Part shown: one piece after another, positions 1 through 7,198 of the stretch
How positions within the stretch are numbered: position 1 is the first letter of the stretch
How the letters are laid out: each line of letters starts with the position of its first letter
NCBI GenBank assembly: GCA_035649635.1
Contig: DASRJE010000036.1
Location: forward strand, 1 to 64,000
Length of the DNA: 64,000 bases
Reading direction: 5' to 3'
From: Gp6-AA40 sp035649635
GTDB lineage: Bacteria; Acidobacteriota; Vicinamibacteria; Vicinamibacterales; UBA2999
Program-made: the position numbers and the translations under genes
The notes under the pieces: model-generated
The model's input: only the letters and a program-made list of their open reading frames with translations
What the model was told of the DNA's origin: nothing
The model's database searches: none

Positions 1-1058
1 GGACGAATGCCGGGCACGAAACCGCCGTACTTCCGCATGTTCTCCGCAACATCGTCAGGGTTGAAGATGATCGACGTGTAGAAGTATGCGAAGAAGACGA
101 TGCCAACCACGTACATGAGATTGTAGAGCGGCATCCCGTACGCCACCTGATCGATCGCCCGACGCGCCCAGGTGCCCACCTCGAACAGCGGCGCTGCCAT
201 CGTGAAGAACGACAGGATGGACGAGGCGAAAATCACGGGGATGACGCCACCGGTGTTCACCTTCAGAGGGATGTGCGTACTTGATCCGCCGTACTGCCGT
301 CTTCCGACCACACGTTTCGCGTATTGCACCGTGATCCGGCGATGGCCCCGTTCAACGAAGATGATGGCTCCGATGACCACGATCGCCATCGCAACGAGGA
401 ACAGGATGCGCAGCGGACCGATCTGTCCGGTCTGCACCTGATCGAGTGTGTTGAGCAGCGCCGTCGGGAAGTTCACGACGATCCCGGCGAAGATGAGCAG
501 CGACATGCCGTTGCCGATGCCACGTTCAGTGATCTGCTCGCCCAGCCACATGACGAACATCGTCCCGGTCGTCAGTGTCAGGACGCACATCAGACGGAAG
601 CCCCAGCCCGGGCTGAACACGAGGGGCAATCCGCCTGGCGCATCGGCCGAGCTCTCCAGCCAGACCGCATAGCCGAATGACTGCACGATGGCCAGCACCA
701 CCGTGAGGTACCGCGTGTACTGCGTGATCTTCCGACGACCGAGCTCGCCTTCCTTCGAGATCCGCTCGAGGTACGGCCAGACGACGGTCAACAACTGAAT
801 GATGATCGAGGAGCTGATGTAGGGCATGACGCCGAGCGCGAAGAGCGTCACGCGCTGAAGGCTGCCACCCGTAAACATGTTCGCCAGCCCGAACATCGTC
901 CCGGCGAGTTGATCAGCGAAGAGCCTCAACGCTTCCTGGTTCACGCCCGGCGTCGGGACGTGGCTCCCGATGCGGTAGACGCCCAGGAGCGCCAGCGTGA
1001 ACAGTACGCGGTTCCGCAGGTCGCTGATGGCGAAGAGATTCTTGAGCGCGTTCTCCAT
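1..1058 (-). CDS. secY: Preprotein translocase subunit SecY, C-terminus cut by window edge
   Basis: Central channel subunit of the SecYEG translocon in the inner membrane. Translating the minus strand from the ATG at 1058 gives a protein starting MENALKNLFAISDLRNRVLF, then the family landmark RIGSHVPTPGVN, a GGSLQRVTLFALGVMPYIS stretch, and a series of hydrophobic segments including GNGMSLLIFAGIVVN; about 352 codons are visible without a stop. The rest of the gene, normally 430-450 residues in total, lies beyond position 1. It is the last visible gene of the spc part of the ribosomal supercluster, 82 bp after rplO, the usual place for secY. Identity is certain; only the C-terminus is unseen. 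Confidence 0.97.
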   Translation of the reverse strand, partial: MENALKNLFAISDLRNRVLFTLALLGVYRIGSHVPTPGVNQEALRLFADQLAGTMFGLANMFTGGSLQRVTLFALGVMPYISSSIIIQLLTVVWPYLERISKEGELGRRKITQYTRYLTVVLAIVQSFGYAVWLESSADAPGGLPLVFSPGWGFRLMCVLTLTTGTMFVMWLGEQITERGIGNGMSLLIFAGIVVNFPTALLNTLDQVQTGQIGPLRILFLVAMAIVVIGAIIFVERGHRRITVQYAKRVVGRRQYGGSSTHIPLKVNTGGVIPVIFASSILSFFTMAAPLFEVGTWARRAIDQVAYGMPLYNLMYVVGIVFFAYFYTSIIFNPDDVAENMRKYGGFVPGIR

Positions 1059-1099
1059 ATATGCCTGCCACGACGGGGCCGGCCGCCTTCGCGTTGCGC

Positions 1100-1117
1100 T
1101 CCGGCGAGCTCGCCGGA
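1100..1117. repeat. 18-bp perfect palindrome in the rplO-secY spacer
   Basis: Perfect palindrome TCCGGCGAGCTCGCCGGA between rplO and secY, flanked on both sides by CGTTGCG. It could form a small hairpin in the mRNA. There is no U-tract, so it is not an obvious terminator. Confidence 0.6.
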
Positions 1118-1140
1118 ACGTTGCGGAAGCAGTCGCCCGC

Positions 1141-1599
1141 CTACTTACTAGCTGCCGCGATCACCTCTGCCGCGCCGCCGGCGGCCGCGAGCTTCTCGGC
1201 CGCCTTACCACTGAACTTGTGCGCCCGTACCGTCAGCTTCTTCGACACGTCTCCTCGCGCCAGGACCTTGATCGGCTGACGTTCGCCGTGAACGAGGCCC
1301 CGTTCGCGCAACAGTTCCGGCGTTACAACCGTGCCTGCGTCAAATCGTTCCGCCAGCACGTCGAGGTTCACGACGGCGTACTCCACGCGGAAGTGGTTGT
1401 GAAATCCGCGCTTCGGAATACGACGGTGGAGCGGCATCTGGCCGCCTTCGAATCCGCGCTTGAACTTGAAACCTGAGCGCGACTGCGCGCCCTTGTGGCC
1501 TCGTCCGGCCTGGGCACCCTGCCCCGTGCCATGACCGCGGCCGACGCGTTTCTTGTTTTTCTTCGAGCCCTCGGAGGGCTTGAGATTGCTCAAATCCAT
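1141..1599 (-). CDS. rplO: 50S ribosomal protein L15
   Basis: Late-assembly protein of the large subunit that binds 23S rRNA. The 152-residue product begins MDLSNLKPSEGSKKNKKRVG and has the Gly/Arg/Lys-rich L15 N-terminus (GRGHGTGQGAQAGRGHKG, residues about 21-38) followed by the FEGGQMPLHRRIPKRGF signature. Its length is normal for bacterial L15. It lies between rpmD and secY, the canonical spc order, with a 53-bp spacer to rpmD. The ATG at 1599 matches family starts. There is no sign of damage. Confidence 0.98.
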   Translation of the reverse strand: MDLSNLKPSEGSKKNKKRVGRGHGTGQGAQAGRGHKGAQSRSGFKFKRGFEGGQMPLHRRIPKRGFHNHFRVEYAVVNLDVLAERFDAGTVVTPELLRERGLVHGERQPIKVLARGDVSKKLTVRAHKFSGKAAEKLAAAGGAAEVIAAASK

Positions 1600-1620
1600 C
1601 GTTTTGTCCCGGCGGTCTAC

Positions 1621-1639
1621 AAATCAAGACCCGCCCTAC
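1621..1639. repeat. Short repeat motif shared with the 58.96-59.03 kb inverted repeat
   Basis: AAATCAAGACCCGCCCTAC in the rpmD-rplO spacer is close to the reverse complement of the left arm of the inverted repeat at 58960-58978 (GTAGGGCGGGTCTTGTTCT). Only one arm is present here. Confidence 0.45.
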
Positions 1640-1652
1640 GCGGTTAACCCGG

Positions 1653-1856
1653 CTACTCGCTTACTGTAACGAGGTGGCGCACTTTATGGACCATTCCCCG
1701 CGTCTCAGGCGTGTCCGCCAACTCCACCGTGTGGTGAAGGCGTCGCAGCCCCAGGCCGGTCACCGTCTCGGCCTGCGTCCGATTGAAGCCGATCGTGCTC
1801 TTCACAAGCGTCACCTTGATGCGCTTGCCGGCGTCCTTCTGTGCCTTCTTGGCCAT
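1653..1856 (-). CDS. rpmD: 50S ribosomal protein L30
   Basis: Small large-subunit protein of 67 residues; not all bacteria have it, and here it is present and intact. The core KVTLVKSTIGFNRTQAETVT followed by LGLRRLHHTVELADTPETRGMV is the L30 signature. It lies between rpsE and rplO as expected. Its ATG (1856) sits just downstream, in the gene's direction, of a (TTTGACC)-type repeat tract whose minus-strand sequence contains AAAGG motifs that could act as the ribosome-binding site. Confidence 0.97.
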   Translation of the reverse strand: MAKKAQKDAGKRIKVTLVKSTIGFNRTQAETVTGLGLRRLHHTVELADTPETRGMVHKVRHLVTVSE

Positions 1857-1860
1857 CGTA

Positions 1861-1883
1861 CCTTTGACCTTTGACTTTTGAAC
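1861..1883. repeat. Heptamer repeat tract, TTTGACC family
   Basis: CTTTGAC CTTTGAC TTTTGAA with 7-bp period, filling most of the spacer between rpsE and rpmD. Related tracts occur just upstream of the starts of the genes at 55910 and 56343. Read on the minus strand it gives (G)GTCAAA units with AAAGG close to the rpmD start. Confidence 0.6.
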
Positions 1884-1891
1884 CTGGGAGC

Positions 1892-2416
1892 TCAGGCTCC
1901 GACAAGCTCCGCCTCTTCTTTGCCGCGGAAACGAGCGACCTGCGACGGATCCTTGAGTCCCATCAATCCCGCAAACGTGGCGCGCACCACGTTGTGGGGA
2001 TTCGCTGAACCCAGCGACTTCGTCAGCACGTTCTGGATTCCCGCGCTTTCGACGACGGCGCGCACGGCGCCCCCGGCTATAAGACCCGTTCCTTCCGGCG
2101 CCGGTTTCAGGAGGACGCTGCCCGATCCGAACCGTCCGACGACTTGATGCGGAATCGTCGTCCCCTTGAGGGGAACCTTGATTAGGTTCTTCTTCGCGGC
2201 TTCGATCCCCTTCTTGATCGCCGACGGGACCTCCTTCGCTTTGCCCACGCCAAAACCCACAACGCCGTGGCCATCGCCTACGACGACGAGCGCGCTGAAG
2301 CTCAGGTTCTTACCGCCCTTGACGACCTTCGTCACACGATTGATCGAGACCACGCTGTCCTTGATCTCGAGCTGCGAAGCGTCGATCTTTTCCCGAGTAC
2401 GGTTCATTAGCGCCAC
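1892..2416 (-). CDS. rpsE: 30S ribosomal protein S5
   Basis: Small-subunit protein involved in decoding fidelity and mRNA helicase activity. The sequence contains the S5 double-stranded RNA-binding motif (INRVTKVVKGGKNLSFSALV) and the GDGHGVVGFGVGKAKEVPSAI signature. An ATG 39 bp further upstream would overlap rplR, so I prefer the GTG at 2416: a GGAG lies 7 nt before it and it follows the rplR stop by one base, giving 174 residues. An internal ATG at 2407 is the alternative. It follows rplR and precedes rpmD, as in other spc operons. Confidence 0.95.
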   Translation of the reverse strand: MALMNRTREKIDASQLEIKDSVVSINRVTKVVKGGKNLSFSALVVVGDGHGVVGFGVGKAKEVPSAIKKGIEAAKKNLIKVPLKGTTIPHQVVGRFGSGSVLLKPAPEGTGLIAGGAVRAVVESAGIQNVLTKSLGSANPHNVVRATFAGLMGLKDPSQVARFRGKEEAELVGA

Positions 2417-2417
2417 G

Positions 2418-2792
2418 TTAGAACTCCAGACCTGCTTCGCGCGCGGCTTCGGCAACCGCCTTCACGCGCCCGTGATAAAGAAACCCGTTGCGATCGAAGA
2501 CAACCCGCTTGACGCCCTGACCGATGAGCCGCTCGGCGATGGTCTTGCCAATCGCCTTGGCACCCTCGACGTTGCCCCCTGTGGCCTTCTTCGCGAGCGC
2601 GCCCTTGACTGCCGGCTCGAGCGTCGACGCCGACGCAATGGTGCGCCCGGTCGCGTCATCGACCACCTGCACGTACACGTGGGCGACGCTGCGGAAGACT
2701 GTCAGCCTCGGGCGCTCGACCGTGCCCTGCACGCGCCGGCGAATCCGGTACTTGATACGGTCGCGCCGATCCTCTTTCGTCTTGATACGCAT
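2418..2792 (-). CDS. rplR: 50S ribosomal protein L18
   Basis: 5S rRNA-binding protein of the large subunit, 124 residues. It has the basic N-terminus MRIKTKEDRRDRIKYRIRRR, the ERPRLTVFRSVAHVYVQVVDD core and the FDRNGFLYHGRVKAVAEAAREAGL C-terminus typical of L18. Upstream is a REP-like palindrome in the 33-bp spacer to rplF; downstream rpsE begins one base after the stop. Confidence 0.98.
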   Translation of the reverse strand: MRIKTKEDRRDRIKYRIRRRVQGTVERPRLTVFRSVAHVYVQVVDDATGRTIASASTLEPAVKGALAKKATGGNVEGAKAIGKTIAERLIGQGVKRVVFDRNGFLYHGRVKAVAEAAREAGLEF

Positions 2793-2804
2793 CTCGCTTC
2801 CTCG

Positions 2805-2829
2805 GGCGGGCCTAAAGACCCGCCTCTAC
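2805..2829. repeat. REP-like palindrome between rplF and rplR
   Basis: Stem GGCGGG/CCCGCC around a CCTAAAGA core, followed by the conserved tail CTCTAC. The tail read on the minus strand (GTAGAG) supplies the TAG stop codon of rplF. Confidence 0.7.
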
Positions 2830-3365
2830 TTCGCTCCAGTCTTTCCGACCTTCTTCTTCAGCACCTCGCCGGTGTAGCGCACGCCCTTCTGTTTATACGG
2901 ATCCGGCTTGCGCATGCGACGAATGTTGGCCGCTACCTGACCGACGAGCTGTCGATCGACGCCCGTGACGACGATGTGCGTCTGCTTGTCGACGGCGATA
3001 TCGATCCCGTTAGGGATGTCGAAGATGACCGGGTGTGAATAGCCCAGAGCGAAGTGCACTTGCTTGCCCTTCAGCTCCGCCCGGTAGCCGACACCCACAA
3101 TGTCGAGCTCTTTCTTGAACCCTTCTGTCACCCCTGCAACCGCGTTCGCAACCAGGCTGCGGGCCAGGCCGTGGAACTTCCGCAGCTCATCGTCTTCACG
3201 CGAGAGCTTCGCGACGAGCGCGTCGGCGTCCTGCGAGAACAGGATGCCGGGCGGCACCGCCTGGCGCATTTTGCCCTTCGGGCCCTGGACTTCGACCCCG
3301 TCCGGCGAGATCTTCACGGTCACGCCTTTCGGGATCGGAATTGGTTTCTTTCCTATGCGCGACAT
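2826..3365 (-). CDS. rplF: 50S ribosomal protein L6
   Basis: Large-subunit protein at the base of the L7/L12 stalk, 179 residues, normal length. It begins MSRIGKKPIPIPKGVTVKIS, contains VQGPKGKMRQAVPPGI, and ends with the L6 signature PDPYKQKGVRYTGEVLKKKVGKT. The TAG stop lies inside the tail of the REP-like palindrome at 2805-2829, so the repeat forms the gene boundary. The upstream neighbour rpsH begins 7 bp away. No irregularity is seen in the coding part. Confidence 0.98.
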   Translation of the reverse strand: MSRIGKKPIPIPKGVTVKISPDGVEVQGPKGKMRQAVPPGILFSQDADALVAKLSREDDELRKFHGLARSLVANAVAGVTEGFKKELDIVGVGYRAELKGKQVHFALGYSHPVIFDIPNGIDIAVDKQTHIVVTGVDRQLVGQVAANIRRMRKPDPYKQKGVRYTGEVLKKKVGKTGAK

Positions 3366-3372
3366 ATTTCCT

Positions 3373-3786
3373 CTACCACACGTTGCAGAGCACTTCGCCG
3401 CCGACGCCGGCCTTACGCGCCGCGCGACCCGTCATCACCCCGCGCGAGGTCGTCAGGATGCTCGTGCCCAGGCCGCCGAGTACGTTCGGCACGTCCTGCA
3501 CGCCGAGGTAGACCCGTCGTCCGGGACGACTGATGCGCTCGAGCCCGGTGATGACCTTCTCACCGCGCGGCCCGTATTTCAGGAACACGCGAATGAGCTG
3601 CCGGGGCTGCTTACCTTCTCGCGCCGCCGGCTCCTCGACTATCCGAAAGCCCTGGATGTAACCTTCGTCCTGGAGAATGCGCGCGATCTCTGCCTTCAGC
3701 TTGCTGGCGGGCATGTCGACACGTAGGTGCTTGGCCGACACCGCATTCCGCAAGCGCGTCAGCATGTCCGAAATCGGATCTGTCAT
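3373..3786 (-). CDS. rpsH: 30S ribosomal protein S8
   Basis: Binds the central domain of 16S rRNA; in E. coli S8 is also the translational repressor of the spc operon. The 137-residue product starts MTDPISDMLTRLRNAVSAKH and ends with GLGTSILTTSRGVMTGRAARKAGVGGEVLCNVW, the RNA-binding C-terminal signature. It sits between rpsN and rplF. The spacer upstream (3787-3907) is 121 bp and is occupied by a heptamer-repeat hairpin, which is unusual because these genes are normally nearly abutting. Confidence 0.98.
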   Translation of the reverse strand: MTDPISDMLTRLRNAVSAKHLRVDMPASKLKAEIARILQDEGYIQGFRIVEEPAAREGKQPRQLIRVFLKYGPRGEKVITGLERISRPGRRVYLGVQDVPNVLGGLGTSILTTSRGVMTGRAARKAGVGGEVLCNVW

Positions 3787-3802
3787 CTCTTCGTTCCCTG
3801 AT

Positions 3803-3905
3803 TAGTAGGCGGTAGGCAGTGAGCGGTAGACAGTGAAGGCGCTCGTCCTTCCTGCCAATCCTCCTGCCTGGGTCCTGCCTACTGCATACTGCCTACTGCT
3901 TACTG
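3803..3905. repeat. Heptamer-repeat inverted arms, TAGGCAG family, rpsN-rpsH spacer
   Basis: Left arm 3803-3834 contains GGTAGGCAGT-like units; right arm 3874-3905 contains complementary CTGCCTA/CTGCATA/CTGCTTA units with 7-bp period. The arms can pair imperfectly around a loop of about 40 nt. One further tract of this family precedes rpsC (7168-7180). Confidence 0.75.
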
Positions 3906-3907
3906 AA

Positions 3908-4093
3908 TTACCAGGAGCTCTTCGTCACGCCCGTGACGTCGCCTTCGAGCGCGAGCTTCCTGAAGCACAACCGGCACATGTGGAACTTCCGCATGAACGC
4001 ACGCGGGCGGCCGCACAGCTTGCAACGATTCCGCTGACGGACCTTGTACTTCGGTGACTTCGCTTCCTTAGCGACTTTCGCAGTCGTGGCCAT
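3908..4093 (-). CDS. rpsN: 30S ribosomal protein S14, zinc-binding type
   Basis: The 61-residue product has two CxxC motifs (CKLC and CRLC, residues about 24-27 and 40-43), marking the zinc-containing short S14 form (type Z). Typical motifs are NRCKLCGRPRAFMRKFHMCR and FRKLALEGDVTGVTKSSW. The N-terminal extension MATTAKVAKEAKSPKYKVRQ is normal for this type. It lies between rplE and rpsH. The C+ form needs zinc, so supply may matter under zinc limitation; no alternative S14 gene is seen here. Confidence 0.97.
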   Translation of the reverse strand: MATTAKVAKEAKSPKYKVRQRNRCKLCGRPRAFMRKFHMCRLCFRKLALEGDVTGVTKSSW

Positions 4094-4121
4094 TCGTAAT
4101 CCTTATGTCTTCGCCTTCGTC

Positions 4122-4173
4122 CGCGCGGGCTAAGCCCACGCTCTACGACCGGAGAGCGGAGGCGTCAGCCTCC
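4122..4173. repeat. Two REP-like palindromes between rplE and rpsN
   Basis: First element 4122-4147: CGCGGGCTAAGCCCACG followed by CTCTACG. Second element 4158-4173: GGAGGC/GCCTCC around GTCA. Together they fill most of the 87-bp spacer. Confidence 0.65.
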
Positions 4174-4180
4174 CGGTCAT

Positions 4181-4723
4181 TTAGTTCGTGCGGAACGGCA
4201 TCCCCATCAACTGCAGGAGCTTCCGTGCTTCTTCGTCCGTTCGCGCACTCGTCACGACAGACACATTCATGCCCCGCGCCTTGTCGACCTTCATGTAGTC
4301 GATCTCGGGGAAGATCAGTTGATCGCGCAACCCGAGCGTGAAGTTGCCGCGACCGTCGAATCCCTTGGGCGACACACCACGGAAGTCACGCACACGCGGA
4401 AGCGCGATGCTGATCAGGCGATCGAGGAACTCATACATCCGCTCTCCCCGGAGCGTCACCATCGCGCCTACCGGCATACCCTGGCGCAGCTTAAACTGCG
4501 CAATCGACTTCGTGGCGCGGCGGATGACGGCCTTCTGACCCGTGATGCGGCCGAGTTCCTCGGCACCCACGTCAGCCAGTTTCGCGTTTGACGTCGCCTC
4601 GCCCAACCCCATGTTGACGACGATCTTCTCGATCTTGGGAATCGCCATCACGTTGTTATAGCCGAACTCCTTTTTGAGCGCCGGCGCGACTTCCTTCGAG
4701 TACCGATCCTTCAGGCGGCTCAT
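4181..4723 (-). CDS. rplE: 50S ribosomal protein L5
   Basis: 5S rRNA-binding protein that also contacts the P-site tRNA. The 180-residue product starts MSRLKDRYSKEVAPALKKEF at the ATG at 4723, which overlaps the rplX stop as ATGA; longer upstream reading is only frame overlap with rplX. Core motifs are PKIEKIVVNMGLGEA, GQKAVIRRATKSIAQFKLR and RGVSPKGFDGRGNFTLGL. The ATGA overlap indicates translational coupling to L24. Length is normal. Confidence 0.98.
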   Translation of the reverse strand: MSRLKDRYSKEVAPALKKEFGYNNVMAIPKIEKIVVNMGLGEATSNAKLADVGAEELGRITGQKAVIRRATKSIAQFKLRQGMPVGAMVTLRGERMYEFLDRLISIALPRVRDFRGVSPKGFDGRGNFTLGLRDQLIFPEIDYMKVDKARGMNVSVVTSARTDEEARKLLQLMGMPFRTN

Positions 4724-5049
4724 TTGTCGACCACTCCCTCGCACTTGCGGCAGATCCTGACCTTGCGATCGCCGCGCACGTCGTGCCCCACGCGCGTCAT
4801 CTTTCCGCACTCCGGGCAGACGAGCTGCACGTTGCTGGCGTGCAGTGCGCCTTCACGCTCCACGATCCCGCCCTTGATGTTGCGCTGGGGGTTCGGCCGC
4901 GTATGGCGCTTGATCATGTTCACGCCCTCAACGATCAGGCGGTTCTTGACCGGAAGCACCTTCAGTACTCGGCCACGCTTGCCGCTGTCTTTTCCCGCCG
5001 TCACGATGACGGTGTCGTTGCGGCGAATGGGTGTTTGCAATCTCGACAT
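4720..5049 (-). CDS. rplX: 50S ribosomal protein L24
   Basis: Assembly-initiator protein of the large subunit, 109 residues. The KOW motif (VIVTAGKDSGKRGRVLKVLP) is at residues about 14-33; the C-terminus carries two CxxC pairs (CPEC and CRKC), a zinc-ribbon-like extension found in many bacterial L24 proteins. The ATG lies 4 bp after the rplN stop and the stop overlaps rplE. Confidence 0.98.
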   Translation of the reverse strand: MSRLQTPIRRNDTVIVTAGKDSGKRGRVLKVLPVKNRLIVEGVNMIKRHTRPNPQRNIKGGIVEREGALHASNVQLVCPECGKMTRVGHDVRGDRKVRICRKCEGVVDK

Positions 5050-5053
5050 AGCC

Positions 5054-5422
5054 CTAAAGAACCTCCGGAGCCAGCGAGATGATCTTCATGAACCGGCGCT
5101 CACGCAGTTCTCTCGCGACCGGGCCGAACACACGCGTTCCGACCGGCTCGTTCTGATCGTTGATGAGCACGGCGGCGTTCCGATCGAAGCGGATATATGT
5201 GCCATCACGTCGGCGCTGTTCCTTCCGCGTTCGCACGATCACGGCCTTGACCACTTGCCCCTTCTTCACCGTGCCATCGGGTGTCGCTTCCTTGACCGAC
5301 GCCGTCACGATATCGCCGAGGCGGGCATACCGGCCGGCCGACCCGCCGATCGGATTGATTACCGAGATTTTTCGGGCGCCCGAGTTGTCGGCGACGTCCA
5401 GAATCGATCGCATCTGAATCAT
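5054..5422 (-). CDS. rplN: 50S ribosomal protein L14
   Basis: Large-subunit interface protein, 122 residues, the first gene of the classical spc operon. The correct start is the ATG at 5422 (MIQMRSILDVADNSGARKIS, the invariant L14 opening). The ORF continues 40 codons upstream only because the spacer has no stop in this frame, and that stretch is encoded partly by repeats. Other motifs are RRDGTYIRFDRNAAVLI and RVFGPVARELRERRFMKI. Spacing to rplX is 4 bp. Confidence 0.98.
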   Translation of the reverse strand: MIQMRSILDVADNSGARKISVINPIGGSAGRYARLGDIVTASVKEATPDGTVKKGQVVKAVIVRTRKEQRRRDGTYIRFDRNAAVLINDQNEPVGTRVFGPVARELRERRFMKIISLAPEVL

Positions 5423-5439
5423 GACAATCTCCGTCTCTT

Positions 5440-5462
5440 GGCTCTCGGCTCTCGGCTCCCGG
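5440..5462. repeat. Heptamer tract, GGCTCTC family, rpsQ-rplN spacer
   Basis: GCTCTCG GCTCTCG GCTCCCG with 7-bp period. The same unit recurs between rplW and rplB at 8967-8993. Confidence 0.6.
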
Positions 5463-5499
5463 TACTTCCGAAAGCCCAAAACCCAGAGACTAGAGTCCT

Positions 5500-5754
5500 C
5501 TAAACTTCGGGCGCCTTGGCCACCACACGAGTCACGACCCACCGCTTCCGGCGGCTCAACGGCCGCGACTCGACGATCGCCACCGTGTCGCCGACCTTGG
5601 CCGCGTTGTTCTCGTTGTGCGCCACAAACGTCGAGGTCTTACGCTGTGTCTTCCCGTAGACCTCGTGGCGAACCTTCCGCTCGACAGCGACGACGACGGT
5701 CTTCTGCATCTTGTCGCTGATGACGGTCCCGGTCACTTGTGCCTTCACGCTCAT
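5500..5754 (-). CDS. rpsQ: 30S ribosomal protein S17
   Basis: 16S rRNA 5'-domain binding protein with an OB-fold, 84 residues. The sequence has the S17 features GTVISDKMQKTVVVAVER, then YGKTQRKTSTFVAHNENN and VGDTVAIVESRPLSRRKRW. It is the last gene of the S10 segment, 12 bp after rpmC and 77 bp before rplN. Intact. Confidence 0.98.
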   Translation of the reverse strand: MSVKAQVTGTVISDKMQKTVVVAVERKVRHEVYGKTQRKTSTFVAHNENNAAKVGDTVAIVESRPLSRRKRWVVTRVVAKAPEV

Positions 5755-5766
5755 CTTCGTCAGCCC

Positions 5767-5955
5767 TTACTTCTGCTTCTCGCGCAGGATGGTCTTGATC
5801 CGCGCCAGATCGCGACGCACACCGCGGACCTTGGCCGGTGCTTCGAGCTGCCCCATCGACTTCTGAATGCGCAACTTGAACAACTGATCGTCCAGGTCCT
5901 TGACCCGCGCCTGGAGATCGTCGACCGTCAGCTCGCGGATTTCCCCGACCTTCAT
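5767..5955 (-). CDS. rpmC: 50S ribosomal protein L29
   Basis: Short two-helix protein near the polypeptide exit, 62 residues. It starts MKVGEIRELTVDDLQARVKD at the ATG at 5955, which overlaps the rplP stop (ATGA). The upstream in-frame extension belongs to the rplP region and is not used. It ends VRRDLARIKTILREKQK, the typical L29 C-terminus. Translationally coupled to rplP. Confidence 0.97.
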   Translation of the reverse strand: MKVGEIRELTVDDLQARVKDLDDQLFKLRIQKSMGQLEAPAKVRGVRRDLARIKTILREKQK

Positions 5956-6377
5956 GACGCTTTCTCCTCCGCGAACCGCACGGCGAACTTCGTCTTGATG
6001 GGGAGCTTGGCCGCCGCGAGCTGCATCGCTCGACGCGCCTCGACCTCGGTCACGCCTTCCATCTCGAACATGATCTTGCCGGGCCGCACGACGCAGACCC
6101 ACTGCTCAGGCGCGCCCTTGCCCTTACCCATTCGGGTTTCCTGAGGCTTCTTCGTGATCGGCTTGTCCGGAAACACGCGCACCCAGATCTTTCCGCCGCG
6201 CTTGATGAAGCGCGTCATCGCCACGCGTGCAGCTTCGATCTGACGATCGGTGATCCAGGCCGGCTCCATTGCCTTCAGGCCGTAATCTCCGAACGAAACG
6301 TCCGCTCCCCGCCACGCTTTCCCGGCCATGCGACCGCGCTGTTGCTTGCGGTACTTGACCTTCTTTGGCATCAACAT
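5952..6377 (-). CDS. rplP: 50S ribosomal protein L16
   Basis: A-site-proximal large-subunit protein, 141 residues. It begins MLMPKKVKYRKQQRGRMAGK, matching the ML-PK opening of L16, and contains GAPEQWVCVVRPGKIMFEM and VEARRAMQLAAAKLPIKTKF. Its stop overlaps the rpmC start. The 86-bp spacer to rpsC includes small inverted repeats (GCCAGG/CCTGGC around 6410). Confidence 0.98.
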   Translation of the reverse strand: MLMPKKVKYRKQQRGRMAGKAWRGADVSFGDYGLKAMEPAWITDRQIEAARVAMTRFIKRGGKIWVRVFPDKPITKKPQETRMGKGKGAPEQWVCVVRPGKIMFEMEGVTEVEARRAMQLAAAKLPIKTKFAVRFAEEKAS

Positions 6378-6463
6378 CGTTCTTTACCCTCACGCCGGAT
6401 CCACACGCCAGGACCTGGCCTACTTGCGTCCCCTCCGCCAAGGCTACGGCGAGACCGCCGACC

Positions 6464-7153
6464 TTAGGCTCTGGCGGGTGCACGCCGCGGTGCGCGATCC
6501 CGGTACTCCTCGTCTCGACCTACCCGCGGCACCAGGCGCTCGCCCTTGTAGAGCCACACCTTGACGCCGATCTGGCCGTAGGTTGTGTTCGCTTCTGCGA
6601 AACCGTAGTCGATATCCGCGCGCAGTGTCTGCAGCGGAAGCTGGCCGTGCAGGTACCATTCAGAGCGCGCGATCTCAGCTCCATTCAGGCGACCGGACAC
6701 GCGAACCTTGATCCCGCGCGCGCCGAAACGGAGCGCCGATTCTACCGCCTTGCGCATCGCGCGACGGAACGCCACGCGCTTCTCGAGCTGCACCGCCACT
6801 GATTCGGAAATGAGCTGCGCTTCGAGCTCGGGCTTCTGGATCTCCTGGATGTTGATGAAGACCTCGCGGCTCGTGCGCTTCTGGATTTCCTGCTTCAGCT
6901 TGTCGACCTCGGTTCCCTTGCGCCCGATGATGATGCCGGGGCGCGAGGTGTAGATGTCGATCTTCAGCTTGTTGGCAGCGCGCTCGGTCTCGATACGCGA
7001 GACGCCGGCATGCGAAAACCTCTTCTTGAGGTTCTGCCGAAGGGCAAGATCCTCGTGAAGCAGTTTTGCGTAGTCACGGTCGGAGTACCACCGCGAGCGC
7101 CACGTCTTGTTGAAGCCGAGCCGAAATCCGTACGGGTGAACCTTCTGGCCCAC
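6464..7153 (-). CDS. rpsC: 30S ribosomal protein S3
   Basis: Small-subunit head protein that helps form the mRNA entry channel, 229 residues. It starts MGQKVHPYGFRLGFNKTWRS. A KH domain covers residues about 40-110 (RPGIIIGRKGTEVDKLKQEI carries the GxxG loop) and the S3 C-terminal domain follows (RKAVESALRFGARGIKVRVS, then GRLNGAEIARSEWY). The C-terminus is a short basic tail. It lies between rplV and rplP. Confidence 0.98.
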   Translation of the reverse strand: MGQKVHPYGFRLGFNKTWRSRWYSDRDYAKLLHEDLALRQNLKKRFSHAGVSRIETERAANKLKIDIYTSRPGIIIGRKGTEVDKLKQEIQKRTSREVFINIQEIQKPELEAQLISESVAVQLEKRVAFRRAMRKAVESALRFGARGIKVRVSGRLNGAEIARSEWYLHGQLPLQTLRADIDYGFAEANTTYGQIGVKVWLYKGERLVPRVGRDEEYRDRAPRRAPARA

Positions 7154-7167
7154 TGTGTTTCTCCTTG

Positions 7168-7180
7168 TAGTAGGCAGTAA
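7168..7180. repeat. Partial TAGGCAG heptamer tract upstream of rpsC
   Basis: TAGTAGGCAGTAA in the 45-bp spacer before rpsC, the same unit as the inverted arms at 3803-3905, present here as a single remnant. Confidence 0.45.
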
Positions 7181-7198
7181 CCGACGCTGACGCCGCAG

